Source of the DNA: Asterochloris sp. CNOR1
Lineage: Eukaryota > Chlorophyta > Trebouxiophyceae > Trebouxiales > Trebouxiaceae
Direction of reading: 5' to 3'
DNA: 64,000 nt
Assembly: GCA_963969365.1 (NCBI GenBank)
Contig: OZ017751.1
Coordinates: 1,302,001 to 1,366,000 of the forward strand
The notes beneath the pieces were generated by a model that was given only the letters and a program-made list of their open reading frames with translations, had not been told where the DNA came from and did no database searches. The translations under genes were made by a program, and so were the position numbers. Below are positions 18,387-31,700 of the stretch, in pieces; positions within the stretch are counted from its first letter, which is position 1; each line of letters opens with the position of its first letter.

Positions 18387-21300
18387 ATGGCTGCCTCAGG
18401 CACCGTAGTCAACTCTCTGATAGTGGAACCACTGGTGCCATCTTGCAGCAAAGTCAGTGAACAAGCCTTTACCACATCAGGCGCCAGCAACTTTGACGTG
18501 CTCTCATGGGACACCTACTATCGTGGTAAGGCCAATTTTTTGGGTGTTCTTGGCCCCAGCTTCCATTATAATCATAACTCATGAGGACCAGCTGTCTTGA
18601 GACATCACCATGACAAATGTGGTGGTTGTGATGCAGGCATTGTTCTCAATCAGGTGCTGCCTGGCGTGATTGTTGGAGGGGTCTGCCTCATTGCTGCACT
18701 GGTCTTCCTCATCTGGGTGAGCGCCTCCACCTTCTGGGATCCCCTGCATGCTTGTTCCACAATCGTCAGGCTCAACAGCCTCAAGATGCACCTTGTCCTC
18801 GACTGCAGCTCTTGACATTGTGCTGCCGGCGCCGCAAAACCTGGCGCACCAGGACAAGGCGTCACTCACCCAGTGTTAAGCCACTACCAAGGCAAGCCTC
18901 GGAGGGTAGTGCCTGCCAGCCTGCTTGAGACATCGTCAGCCCAGCCTTGAGGGGGTCCAAGCTCTCTCTGTGCTGCTGAAGCTTTGCCCGGCATACCGTG
19001 TTTGCTGGAGATTGTCATGTGCCCTGCTCCCTGAGTCAACAAGGAACGTGCATAACCACGTCCTTGGGCACAGCATGCTTGGCAGGAACACTGCAGAGCC
19101 CAGTGCCAGGTGGCCATTGTGGGTAACCCATGACTCACTTTGCCTGCAGACCACAGAGATTAGGCAGGCTCTTTATGATAGTGCTGGTAGTGATGCTGAC
19201 GCTTGGCACGATTGGCGTGGCCATCTGGTCCCTGGTTTCTGGGCTTCGGGTGTCAAATGGGCTGATTCCAGCCTTCTGGTCGGTCATAGCCCAGGGCAGA
19301 GACACGGTGAGGCACACCAGCAGCTTCTGCGCACTGCATGTTTCTGGCGTGCTGCTGTGCGGCGCAATGCACCACACCCCTCCTGATGGTAGCACCAAGG
19401 CATCTGGAAACCTTGCTGTGCAGGTGCAGAACGCAGTTGATGTGGCCAACAACATCTTCACCAGCAGCAACACCCTTCGTGCATTGCTCACTGCGGCAGC
19501 CAATGTCGTTTCAGGTGAGGGCTGGCAAGCTGACCCCTACACCACCAGGTGTCTGGTAGACAGCTTGAGGTCCATGGGTTGCCTGCCCTGTAGCTCTGTT
19601 CAGTGCAGGGGCCTTCCAAGATGCACAGTGAACCAGCACCCTCCTGAAGTTGACAGCATGAGGCTCATGAGTCACCAACCCTGCAGGTTTAGTCTGCAGG
19701 AGGGGGCTGCTAAGCTGAGTACTGTATCAGCATCCCTCGTAAATGCTGGCTGTCTGAGATACTGTGGCATTCCCTGCCCTGCAGACCTGCAGACTGAGCT
19801 TTCACAGGTCAGCACCACCCTGACCAACGCGCTGCCCATCAGCGACATCCAGACGGCACTGCAGACCGCAGCGAACGGCATTGCCTCTGCAGTCACCACT
19901 GGTCAGACCACAGTCAATCAGGTGGTCAGCAAGGGCATCCAGGTGGGCCGCCTGGACTCCTTTGCACCCTGCTCACACTTCAGCCCCGCAGGGCCCTGCA
20001 CACGTTCTCTGTCCCCTGCCAAGCAAGGCAGGTCCTCCCCACTGCACAGGACCTCCCTTCTTGCCTGCTGCCATGCCAGCCTGCCCCTCGCTTTGCGCAG
20101 CGCTGGGTGACTACTTCTGTTGCTCAAGGTTGCACATGACATTCTGTCCATGCAGCCCCTGAACACTTTCCAGAACGACTATCATGGAGACTCGATGGAC
20201 TGGCAGACTCGATGGCGCATCGTCATCCTGGCCTGCCTCTTTGGCCTGGTCATGCTGTTTGCACTGCTGGGCGGGATCTGCAGCGTGGTCGGGCGTACCC
20301 CCAGGACAACCGCAGCAGCCACCTTCCTGCTGTGGCTGCTCACAGCTGCCCTGCTGATTGTTGGCGCAGGTGAGCCACTCTGCTGGGTGATGGGGTCACA
20401 GGATCTGGGAATCTGACAAGCTCAGTGGCCGGCAGGACGCTCACATGTGGCAGTGGCATTTGCTGGGGCTGCTCATGGCTGCCCGGCCAGGTGTTGGGCC
20501 TGCTTGCAATGGTTGCGGGTCAGCCTGTCGCTTTGCTGCTGGGTTACAAACAGACTAGAACTGGCTTGCCTGCCCTGAGGGACCCAGGCTGTGCATCTGG
20601 TTATGCTGCGCACTTGGACCTGATGCTGGGCGCGGGGCTGCCCTGCGGTTTCCAGAGTCTTATCCTGTTTCATGTGGCTTTGGCAAGGTAGCTGCTTTTA
20701 GAGCGGGCTGCTCACAGCTGCATTGCTGACTTTCCGGATGATGCAGTTGAGTTTGTCTGCTTTGGGGGACTCATAACTGCTCACTGGCTGGCAGAGTGCT
20801 TGCATCAGGCGCCAGCTGTCATCAGAGGGCAAGAGAGGGCCGGCATCATGTTCATGCAGCGCCTGGCGCTGCCTCTGTTCTTGTTGATGCCAAAGTACTC
20901 ACCCCTCGCACCATTGATCCCTGCACGCCTGCCTGCAGGCATCATCAATGGCGTCTCCACCGTGAGCAGGGACTCCTGCCTGTACGCTGAGAGCTTTGCC
21001 ACCCGCGAGGTCCTGCAGCGCGTCAGAGGCGCCAACCTGACCAGGGTTGCAACCGGCCTGGACTATTATTTCGGCGTCATCGACATCGCGCCAGAAAACG
21101 TCACCCAGGAAATCTTTGGCTTTAGCACCAACTCCATCCAGGCCTCACTTGAAACCCAGCAGGCTCAGTCTGCACTGGCGCTGCTGAACACGACAGGAGT
21201 CGCCACATTGCTGAACGGCACCCAGGCCCAGGTGGGCATTGCAGGTCTCACGCTAGCAAGTCTTATGCCTGTGCATTGCATGCCAGACTTCGTGGCATTG

Positions 21301-22234
21301 CCTCTTAGTTGCGAGGCAAGGCAAAGCAACAGCTGTAATTGCACAAGGGTGTGGTCGGTGCCTGCATGTGCTTTCTTGTGAGATCTTAGCAGCAGCGACT
21401 GCAAAATGCAGAGTTGGGTGAATCACTCAGGCAACTCCCACGCTGGCTGCACAGATTTGGGCGGGCAGGGAGCTGGCAAAATGGAAGGCATTGCTTGTTG
21501 GCGGCCAGTACAGGTCAGACCCCATGATCTGCCCTGCAGGCCGCCCTTGAGACCCAGAACCTCACCTCAGCACAGATCCTGGCGCTTCCCACCGACATCA
21601 ACGCCCTCAACGCCTCCCTTGGCCACCTGAACACTGTTGCGTCACGCTCCTCCTTCAGCCCTACATACCTCAGCGCCAAGCAGCTGCTCTGCTGCCGCCT
21701 GACGCACGCGGCGCATGAGCTGTGGTTGTCCTGGATGATCACAGGCGTGCTGGCTGCCGTGCTCGCCATCGTGCTGACCATCCAGGTATGTTTGACGTTC
21801 ATGGATCTGCCTGTGTGGGGTGATACTCTTGTCTTTGAGATTGGCAGGTGCTGTTCCTGTTGTGTTGACCCGCTGGGTGGGGCATTCTGACCATCTGCCA
21901 TGCGGGAGGTGTGCCTGCTGTGGAGCACAGGGAGCGCCTGCGACCCTGCCTTGCATGGGCTGATGGGCATTGTCAAGAACCCTGCTCTAAGCTAGGGCAC
22001 ATGAGGGTGCTGGTCGCAGCCTCCAACAAGGCACTAGGGTCAGCTGCAAGTCATTGTTGCGTGTGTGTGCAGGTCCTGGACTCCTTTGGGCCAGTCAGCA
22101 CAAACGAGCACTATGTAGATGCCTTCCCTGTCAAGGGTGGCAGAAATCCTGCAGACGATTCAGCCAGGGAATTGTCAAAGGCAGAGCGGGGCCCACATGG
22201 CACCTTTGCCGCCCCAGGTGCATACAGAGTATGA
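18387..22234 (+). CDS. Five-TM membrane protein, plant At2g12400-type / prominin-tweety-like
   Basis: Ten exons: 18387-18525, 18637-18716, 18809-18891, 19150-19306, 19424-19514, 19785-19942, 20156-20369, 20939-21231, 21540-21785, 22073-22234, joining in frame to 540 aa. Membrane segments are visible in exon 2 (VIVGGVCLIAALVFLIW), exon 4 (LFMIVLVVMLTLGTIGVAIW), two in exon 7 and one in exon 9 (WMITGVLAAVLAIVLTIQ). Long Ser/Thr/Asn-rich loops with N-glycosylation-type sites lie between them, and a CCRRRK basic patch follows TM1. This five-TM, two-large-loop layout matches a plant family of plasma-membrane proteins distantly like prominin and tweety; the biochemical role is unknown. Exon 3 ends at a GC donor (GCAAGC at 18892). 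An exon-like open stretch at about 19690-19740 does not fit the phase and was left out. Confidence 0.75.
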
Positions 22235-22595
22235 CTTCGCTAGTGCAGCTGCAAAATCGCCACTGCTTTCTTCTCACAGAGACTCCCCCAGCATATCGTT
22301 TCTGAACTATGCATGTTGTCTTGGTAGCCTGCCAGCAGTCTTTGACCATGTTTTTTGCTGTCGTTTCATGTGCTTCCCCTTGTGCTACTGCCATTTGATT
22401 GTATTAATTGATAGCAGGAATTCATAGTAACAATTTCATGATTGAGCCTGATGATGCTGGACACATTGTGAGCAATCGATGTTCTGCTCACGGAGTTTCA
22501 AAATTCCACTCAGAGCATGTGCATATCTACTTTCACAGATGAGTCACCCAGAAATCTAAAAGTTTATCCTCACGCTGCCATCTACCCGTGCAAGC
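22235..22595. other. Intergenic region between the five-TM gene and the TL29-like gene
   Basis: About 360 bases, noticeably more AT-rich than the flanking exons. They presumably hold the 3' UTR of one gene and the promoter of the next. No ORF or named motif was recognised. Confidence 0.4.
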
Positions 22596-25572
22596 ATGAC
22601 TACACTGCAGCAACATAGGCTGCTCAGTGGCCCGCGTCTAGCCCGCCAGAGCAGGCGGCCGGCCAGACCTGCCTGTCGCAATGCTTGCAGATGCCAGGCT
22701 CAGCCGGATGCTCACATACAGACACGCCGTAGAGAGCTGCTGCTAGCAGGTGACAACTCTCCTGCAGATTGTGCATGAGGGAGTCCTCTGCATGTCTGTG
22801 GCATGCATTGGCAATGCTGCTTTGGCAATGCTGTTCTTGCACAGCCTGCATTGTCTGGCAACATACACTCACTGGTCTGAATTGTGCAGGCACTGCTGCG
22901 CTGGGCACCAGCCTGTGGCTGCCAGAGAGAGCTCAGGCAGACATTGATTACAAGGAAACCATCATTGGCATCAATGGCCTCTCAACCTTTCAACGAGCAG
23001 CACAGAAGGCAGAGCTTGCGGTCAGCATCGTTCCTGCACATGACCCTGCATATGGAGCCTGCCTTGCTTTCATTGCTGCAGAAAGTTTGGCCCTGACCTT
23101 CCAGACTGAGCTGCTCTCCCAAGAAACTGCAGGACAGGGCAACACGAGAGCTGAAGAAGGTCCTGAAGGCAGATGATGCTGGCATTGCACTGAAGGCGCT
23201 CCTGCACGATGCTGCCACATATGATGTGGCAACAGGCAAGGGCGGTGTCAATGGCTCCATCTTTTTCGAGTGAGGCTGCCCTGCTGCACAGCCAAGCCCT
23301 TACTGACTGCCCTGTGGAATAGGCTCCATGCAAGTGCTGCATGTTGCTGTTTGCACAGCTGAAATATGGCCGTGCCACTTGGCAGCGAGGAGCTGAGGCG
23401 ACCAGAGAACAAGGGCATTAAACCATATATTGACAAGCTGAAGCAGGCCAAGAAGGCGGTTGATGAGGGAGGCGCGGCTGTGGGTGAGCTTGCACTGGGC
23501 GGCTTCCCATGCATCAAGAGTGGGCGTGATGCAGAGCCATCCTGATGCAGCTTGGGCAGGTCTTGGTCAGTGATAGTCGCCATACATGGCTACCTGCTGT
23601 CTGCTGACGAGGGGCGGCTGTGGGTCAGCCTTGCAGTGGGCGAATGGGGCTTCCCATGCATCAAGAGTAGGCAGCTTGGGCAGGTCTTGGTCTTGGTCCA
23701 TGATGGTCGCCACACATGGATACCTGCTGTCTGCTGACCAGGGAGCTGTTTCAACCTCCAGCCGTTGCTTGGGCTGTTGTAAGCTGCGCAGCAACAGTGG
23801 TAGGCAGGCTGTAAATTCTGTGCTGGGCACAGAGTATCAGATGCTGCAATGCTCATGTGGGACTGCTGTGCCTGTGCCTGCAGGCCAGGGACCTGTCAGC
23901 AACGCAGATCTGCTCGCGCTGGGCGTTAAGGTCACAGCCACCCTCACTTGGGCTTCCATCAAGGTGAGGCTGGCTGTCTTGCAGGCAGCGCAGGCCACTG
24001 ATATTCCTGGGAATGTCCCTGTGTACTGGGGCTGTAGTAGCACTTGAGACATGGCCTCCATGGCGCTCCACATATCTGCTCCCAGCTGGGCAGAATGCGC
24101 TGCTCGTCAGCAGTGTGCTTTCTGGCACACCCTGGCCACCCTGCTGGGGGGCGCCTCTCGCCAGCTGCTGTGCAGCATCCTTCCGGCCTCTGAAAGGCAC
24201 AGGGTGCTGCTGAATAGGGCGTCTGGCACTGCCTGCAGATCAAGCGGGCAACCATCCAGTCAGGAGGTGACACCATTGCGAGTGCCTTTGGCGCTGCCTA
24301 CCCTCTGCAGCTAGGCAGGGTGGATGCAACAGAACCAGACCCGCCTGCCAAGGACCTTCCCGGGGATGATGCCTCCCCAGAAGATGTTCAGGTGAGTGCT
24401 GCACCTGCCCAGGCCCCACAGGGAGCCGATGCTCTCGCGCAGAAGTCCCAGAATTTGGAAGTGAACTGCACACGGCTGGCGACAGAGCATCGAGTTGGCA
24501 GACAGCAACTGCACAGTGGGTTGGTCGTGTGCAGCCTGTCAGGCAGCCTTCATGCTGACTGCTGCAGCTGTTGCACATAGGAGAGGGAAAGGAGCCGCCC
24601 AACAGGGGTTAGGAAGAGCATCGCCATGCCAGGCCATATCTTGGTTGCTAATGCTGACAGGGCTCTTGTTCAAACCGGGCTCAAGTCCTATTGCATCATC
24701 AGTGCTTCCATGCATGCCTGAGAACAGCTGCTGGCGCCTGCAGGCTTTCTTCTTGAAGCTGGCCAACTCCAAGCCGCAGGGCGGTGGACCATTTGCCGGC
24801 AAGGCTCCCTTCTGGGAGAAGAAGGCCTACGTCCTGTACACAGGGTCACGTCCAAACCTAGAGGCAAGCTGGCTACCATCCAGGGGGTGATGCTCTGCTG
24901 ATCAGCTGGACTCCCGTCTCCATTCTTGACTGTGAGCAGCAGCATACATGCTGCCCACCGTCTGTGGGCACCTTAAAGAGGAGCACACACCGACCTGAGA
25001 ACAGTCCTGACTCGAGGCAATGCTTCGTGTCTGTTGACCGGGCACCATGCTGCAGGCAGCAGAGGCCCGCCTGGGGCAGTACAAGGCCTTTGCTGGCTTC
25101 AAGCAGCAGTATGACCGAAGCAAGGCCACTGTTACACGCACTGACTATGAGGTGGGGCTGCCTGGGCATTGCTGGGGTCAGGACAGGCTGCTTGCCTTGT
25201 CATTGGCGTCACACCTGAGTGCAGAGCACCAGGGAACAGGCCTTGCCAAGGTAGGGTGTACTGCCTGAATGCATTGCTTTCAGCCGGGCTCTTATGGGCA
25301 ACGGCTGCCTGGGTTAATTGCTCGACGTCCCCTGCATATCTGCATGTTCAATGGCGTAGTGTGCTGCTTGAGCTGGCGCTGGCTCTGTGCAGGTGGACTA
25401 CATTGAGTTCCAGAACCAGCTGTCTCGTGTGGGCGCCAAGTTTGACAGTAAGTCTTGCGCCAATGGGGGCAGCTGCTTTTCACGGGCTTCCTAGGCTAAC
25501 ATACACAATCTTCTGCTTGCAGGTGATGCATACCTCCACCCCCTGACGCTGAGGACCCCCAGGAAGCTGTGA
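22596..25572 (+). CDS. TL29/APX4-like peroxidase-fold protein of the thylakoid lumen
   Basis: Ten exons: 22596-22749, 22890-23020, 23133-23269, 23386-23483, 23884-23963, 24239-24391, 24744-24863, 25056-25151, 25393-25447, 25523-25572; they join in frame to 357 aa. The N-terminus is bipartite: an Arg/Ala-rich plastid transit peptide, then TRRRELLLAG plus a hydrophobic stretch ending ERAQA before DIDY. This is a twin-arginine (Tat) lumen signal with an AxA cleavage site. The mature part follows class I peroxidases: LLHDAATYD, GGVNGSIFFE, LRRPENKGI, VSNADLLALG, YPLQLGRVDA. The distal Arg and Trp are replaced (a Lys and a Leu), the distal His is kept, and the proximal-His segment (LSGAHT type) is missing. 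Plant TL29 likewise lacks heme ligation and associates with photosystem II. Exon 7 ends at a GC donor (GCAAGC at 24864). Confidence 0.85.
23474..23745. repeat. Tandem duplication spanning an exon-intron junction of the TL29-like gene
   Basis: A segment of about 140 bases starting inside exon 4 (gcggctgtgggt) repeats at about 23616. Both copies share cttcccatgcatcaagagt, cagcttgggcaggtcttggt and tacctgctgtctgctgac. The first copy has the working donor (ggtgagc); in the second it reads ggtcagc, so the duplicated exon edge is no longer a good splice site. Divergence is moderate. Confidence 0.85.
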
Positions 25573-25781
25573 TCATGATTTTGGCATGAATAAGTCCCCC
25601 ATACATGGTGGAACACAAACACAAAGGGTGCGAGTCCATGTACAACGATAGTCTTGCTGCATTAGCAAGGCAACGCGAAGCAGTAGTGATCCCCAACAAT
25701 TTTGGACACACGGTGCAACAAGTTTTGCGGATAGGTCAAACATAGGAAACCAATGCCCTTTGGCTGTGCTTAAGCAGCAGC

Positions 25782-28700
25782 ATGTCGCAATTGCCGGGCC
25801 CCAGCCCACCGCAGGTAGCAAAAGTTCGAAGCCCGGGGCCCGCAAGAATACGCACCAAGGGTCCCCTTGATGCAGTGAAAGCAACGGTGAGAGCTGTTGC
25901 AGACGTGGCTTGTCGCTGTTGCTTTGTGATAGCTGCAGCATCTGGCTCAGGCTCGCCCAGCCTTCAATCTGCATTCATCTTCCATGCTCAACTGCAGGAG
26001 GCAGACTATCAAGTCTCCCCATCCACCCCTCTGCTCAGCACAGCAATAGAAGAAAATGGCTGGGTGTGCGGTGAGCTTGGATGTGTTCAGCAGCACCAGC
26101 TGGATGCCCTCCATTTGTCTTTCTTACACTGCTGGAGCTTCTGCCAGCTGCTGCCCCTGACACAGCCTCATATGCAGGACGCAACAGCCATGGTCAGCTG
26201 GGTGTGGGCGGGACGGCGGATGTGCATGAGCCGCAGACCTTGCAGGTCAGGCATGCTTGTCATGTAGCCCTGACTGAAGTGCTGGCCCATGCCTTCCTCT
26301 CCACCCAACCTGACTGCTTAGAGCCCTGCTGCGTGCTCCGCACCAGCCAGCACCGCTTACAGCAGGCATGCAAGGCTTTGGGCCTCCCGTCTCACCGATC
26401 ATCGAGGCATGCCATTCATGTTGCCGCTAGGGCCCATGCCTGCAACCCAGGGGTGCAGCCTTTGAAGCATGATGTAGCCATCCTGCAGCTTGCCTCTGTC
26501 ATGCTGCTGGCAACCTGCTCAGCCTGCTGCTGGACCTGCTGCCTGTCCAGTCTGAGCGGCTGCATGCCAACAGATGCCCTCCATGCGCCTCTGTACATTG
26601 TGCGCTGGTGAGCAGCTGCCGCAACGCATTGGCTGGTGTCACCTCCATGGACCTCCCTCAGGCCAGCCGATTGCCATGACAAGCCCCGCTGCACCTGCAG
26701 ATTGTGCGCCGGTGGGCTGCGCTCAGCTTTGGCGAAGGGCATGCAGCAGGCGTCAGCGGGACAGGGGAGGTGTTCACCTGGGGCCAGAACAACCTGGGCC
26801 AGATTGGGCAGTGCGTGGGGCAGCAGAAAGAGGTGCCAACCAAGATGGAGATCCTCAAGGGCTGGGATGTGCGGGCGCTCGCCTGCGGGGCGCACCACAC
26901 AGTGGCCATCACCCCAGGTGACCTCCCTGCCACTGCTCCCAGCAGCAGAAGCTGCAACATGTTGGGGCAAAACTTGCTTGTGGGCCACACCACATGGTGG
27001 CCATCACCCCCATTGAGCAAGGGGAGCGTCATTCAACAGCTTTCAACAGCACAATTGCAGTTGCAAGCTCATCGCCGCCAGGCTGGCCTGCAGGGCCTAT
27101 GAGAGACTGGCCACCACTTCAGGCAAGTCGCTTGGCAATGCTTACAGCAACGCTCTGGGGTTTGCCCTGCCTGCTGGCACTCCATATGACCGTAGTCTGG
27201 GCCTGCGGGGCTCACCACATGACGGCCAGGTGGGCAGGCGCATTCCCTGCCACTGCTTCTGGCTCCATGTGTCAACTTTGAGCCAAGCACTTTGTGCCAC
27301 ATGATTGGCAGCACCTTCAGGACGTACGCCATGGCTGTCCGTTGGATCGTGATTGACATGTGACAGGGAAATTCGTTTCGCCAGTTGGGCGACCTCACCT
27401 GGTCACTGCTGTTTGTGCTGCCCTGCAGAGGTCATCTCCAGGTGGCCTGAGGCAGAGCTGATGATCCCATTTGAGCTCACCAGAAACTACTACTCCATGA
27501 AAGCAATGATGGCACTGTGGTTGCATGATTTGACATGCTGCTTGAGGTCGCTGATCCCCCCTGGCACTGCAGAGGATGTCATCTCCTGGGGGGCCAACGC
27601 GGAGGGGCAGTGCGGGCAGGGCGAGCGGGCTGAGACGCTGTGGGTCAAGCCGCGCAGCATCAAGCCCCTGCAGGGCATGTATGTCTCCCAGGTGGTGTGT
27701 GGGAAGTACCACACGATGTGTGTGACGGCCACCTCCCAGGTGAGACACTGGTGCTGAGCATCTGGTGGTGCCTGCTGCCTCTCCCTGGCATACTGGCAGC
27801 AGGGGCTGCTGTAAGGGGCAGGCAGAGCACTAGCCTGTCTCGATGCAAGTCATCATCATGGTCATGCAGCAGTGGCTTGCTGGGCGCAGCATCGGGAGCT
27901 GCACCATCCTTCTGCTGCCTGCTGAGGCACCAAGCAAACCGCAAACCAAAGCTGAAGTCTGCGTTACGACTGCAGACTCAGGGTGTCCCCAGCCGCTAAG
28001 CAAGTGTCCATGCGCATGCAGGTGTTTGCTTGGGGCCTGAATTCTGCCGGCCAGCTGGGCATGGGCGACTCTGTGTCCAGGAAGTCACCCTGCGCCATTG
28101 AGGCGCTGTGGGCTATGCCGGTGCAACAGCTTGCCGCAGGTCTGGCTTGCTGCTGTGTCCCTGACAAATTCTGCTCGACAATCAGTTCCACTTTCAGCAG
28201 CTGGCAGACCTCTGCACATTAGTTGAGCCTGCTTGTTGCCAGGAAAGTCTCAGCCCCTTGGAAGAGCAGAGATCGCATACCTAGGTTTCTGCTATGCCAT
28301 CTGCCAACAACAGCTAATCCTTGTCACTCACAGTGCCTGTAGCCGCGCAGGGAACGCCCACAGCGCAGCGCTGACCACCAATGGGTTCCTCTTCATGTGG
28401 GGTAGCAATGAGAGGGGCCAGCTTGGCTTGCCATCAGCTGCTGAGGGCATGGCCCAGGCCACTGTGAGTCAGGCAGCCATGCCTTGACCCAAAGCCTGGA
28501 CAGCCTCCTACCCTGCTGCTGGAGATTGCTGAGCCACCCCTGAGCAGCTGTAGCCTGTTGTGCGTCATCGACTGTTCAGGCCTGTTCGCATGCCCATTGC
28601 TGCAGCAACTCGCCCTTGCAGTGCCAGATGAGCGCTGTCCCCTGCTGCAGCGGACTGCCTCGGAGCGCAGAAAGGCTCGCAGGAATGTAAACCAGCGCTT

Positions 28701-31700
28701 CCTGACAGCCATGATGGAGATGGGCATCCCCAGCGAGAAGGTGGGCTATCTGTGCGCTACACACCTCTGTGTGCGCACCTTGTCAGTTCCAGCATGCCGC
28801 GGACTGCCTCTCTGTATGCTGCCTGCGGCGTGCACAGTAGTGCCCTCCAGCTTGCCTGCTCCCCTCTTCAGAACAGCTGGCCCTCTGTTTTGCTCTGGCT
28901 GCTGCAAATAACACCATATGCAGCTCTATGCTCCAGTTAGGCCACTGCCCCATGCAGGCGGAGCTGGCGTTGTCTGAGACGGGGAATGTGGGGGTGGAGG
29001 TAGCCACCGAGTGGCTGTTCTCGGTGCCTGACCACGTCCTGGAGAAGCACCTGGGCAGCGAGCCCAACACGCCTGTGGAGCTGCAGGTCACCTCCCAGGA
29101 GGACCAGCGGGTGCTGCTGCCCCGGCGAGCGCCGCTGCAGGTTAGCTGCCCCCACAGGATGCTCAAGGGGTTGCTCTTGGTTCCAAGAGTCATTATCTGA
29201 TAGCCAGACTTGACGGTAGTTGCAGCCAGGGGTGGAGCATCCTCAGATGCCAGGCAGGAGTGCTGCTGTCAGTCAGCAAGCAGCTCCTGTAGGGTGATGT
29301 GCCGCACCCCTGAGCAGCCGAAGCACCTGTGGCTGTGAAGCACCCGGTGCTGTCCTTGCCAGCTCTGCAGTGGGAAAGCTGCCTGCAGGTGGCCACTTCC
29401 TGGGAACACGGCATCCCTTTGGTTTGTGCGCTTGCTGCCAAGGCATGCACTTGATGATGTGCATCCCAGTAGCTTCAATTGTCAGCTGCGGGCAGCACTG
29501 GCGAAGAAAGGCCGCTGAGCCAGACAGGATCTGGCCACAGGTTTGCACAGGTCCAGCATGTTGGGCTCATTGACAGACGAGCCATGAACTGCTATTTGCT
29601 GGTCTGCATCATGAGCCCCTATCTATCCTTTGCTGCAGCGCATCATGCCCACACCCTGCATATATCTTTCCACTGCTGCCCTGTAGCATATCATGTGTGT
29701 GGCTGCGGGCGCCCAGCACACCATTGCGGTGTCAGACACCACTGTGTATGCGTGGGGCAGCAACAGCTGCGGGCAGCTGGGCACACGCACCTTCAAGGAC
29801 AAGGGCAGCCCCACCGAGATTAAGGACCTGGAGGGGAAAGGCGTCTCGGCAGTGGCCTGCGGAGATGCCCACACCATCTTCCTGTGCACGTGAGGACTCT
29901 GGGATTGCTTGGGGGTGTGCAAGCGGTTGATGATCAGCTTGTGGGCACAGGGTCTTCGCATTCCCTGGTGTGAGCCTGCCAGCTAACCGAAGAGTGAGAG
30001 CAGGGAGCCAGCTAGAGGCGCAGCACCAGCAGCAGCCAACCGCAGAAGGCTAAGTACAAATGCTAGACGTGGAGAGTTGCAGGCCTGTGTCTGTGCACAT
30101 CATTCACCAAGTCCAATGCACACCTGACCAACAGATCCTGCAGCGGTTCAGCCCTGTTTCCTGCAGGACGACATCCTGCACGCTTCAGCTCCAGCAAGTA
30201 TGGCCAGCTTTCCCACCTTCAGAAGTGTCCAATGGTGCATCGCTCACACCTCTATCTGCACATGGCACCCTTTACAGCTGTGGCACTATACATGGTCCAA
30301 CACCCGCTGCCTTGGCAGCAGCTGCCTCAATACATTGTTGCTTTCATGGATCTGCTAGAGCTGGAGCCTCTACTGCTGCTCCTCCCCTGCAGAGAAGGCA
30401 CCCTGTACAGCGGCTGCACCAATGATGGTTAGCAGCGCTCTGGCAGCGCCCTGGCAGCGCTCGTCACCTTTCTGCATGGACAGCACCACCTTTCTTGCCG
30501 GCAGCAGACTGCATCGCCTGCCGCGCTCACAATCCGTCCCCTGGTCCTGCAGGGACGGCAACTTGTATGGCTGCGGCTCCACAGAGTATGGGCAGCTGCC
30601 CTACCTGAAGTTTGCCGGCCCCTCAGGCTCCGAGGGGGGCGACTCCTCCGACATGGACATCGAGTCGCGCGAGCCGCGCAACGAGGTGACTGTGCCCACA
30701 CGGCTGGCGCTGCCTTTCCTGCAGCAGCAGCGCGGGGAGCAGACACCTGTGGTGTCTGCGGTGGTGCTGGGGCCGCAGAGCACCGCGCTGCTCACGCGTG
30801 CGCCTCAGGAGTTCCCCGAGACGCAGTCGCCACACTTGTGGGAGAGGTGAGGGTCTGTGTGGTGTTGAGCTGCATCTGCCTTGAAGTTGTGGAGGACCTG
30901 GGTGCCTGACCTGCTTGCTGACATGGGTGTGCGCAAGCAACCAGTTTAGTCAGCAGAGGCAAGCATGTCTGCTGCCCTCTAGAGAAATTTCTGTTTGCCC
31001 AGGGGGTCAAGGACACCTGAGGCAGGTGGCGAGCCTATGCAGACACCATCAGGGCAGGTCTTTGTATAGAGCAACCTTCAGCTGCCCGGACGTGCGGTGC
31101 CTGCAGGTTGCAGACCGCCATCAACAACGCGGCGGAGCAGGCCAGCACCAGCGGCGGGGACCGTCGGCAGGGGGCGGGGGCCAAGCACTTGAAGCCAATT
31201 CAAACCGCTGTGGAGCTGGTGTTTGGGTCAGCTGCAGCTCTCAGCGCCACCTTTGGCTATAAGGTCTGTACCCCCTCATCAAGCTCTGGCCTCCAGGAGG
31301 CCATCAGGCATTGCACAGCCTGGTGTGGGCTGCCTGATGAGCCCCACAGCAGCCCTCAGTGCTATGTGCCTATGCAGTTGCTGCACCTCTTTGGGTCGTT
31401 GCACCATGCACATACTGCCTCACTGCACTTGTACTAAAGCTCACCAGCAGTCTGCTGTGCACGAGCATGCCCTCAATCACTACATTGCTGATTGGTGAAT
31501 GGCCAGGTCATCCTGCAAGGCCAGGGGCCCAGGGCAAGGGCCCACTGCCAGTTGATGTGCTGCCGCCCCTGTGTGCCTCTACCAATCCAACATCCAATGT
31601 CTCCTGACCTGGCCTGCAGGACAAGGTGGGTGTGGATGTCCTGCTATTGGATCAGCTCCAGCAGCAGATCTTGAACCTGTACAGGACGCCGCCCGGTGGG

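Noticed and set aside
19690-19740. Exon-like stretch (EGAAKLSTVSASL) in the five-TM gene
   Set aside because: The acceptor phase would introduce a stop; the flanking exons join in frame without it.
25800-25870. Possible tRNA (agttcgaagccc resembles a T-loop)
   Set aside because: No matching acceptor stem, D arm or B box at proper spacing, and it lies in the first HECT-gene exon.
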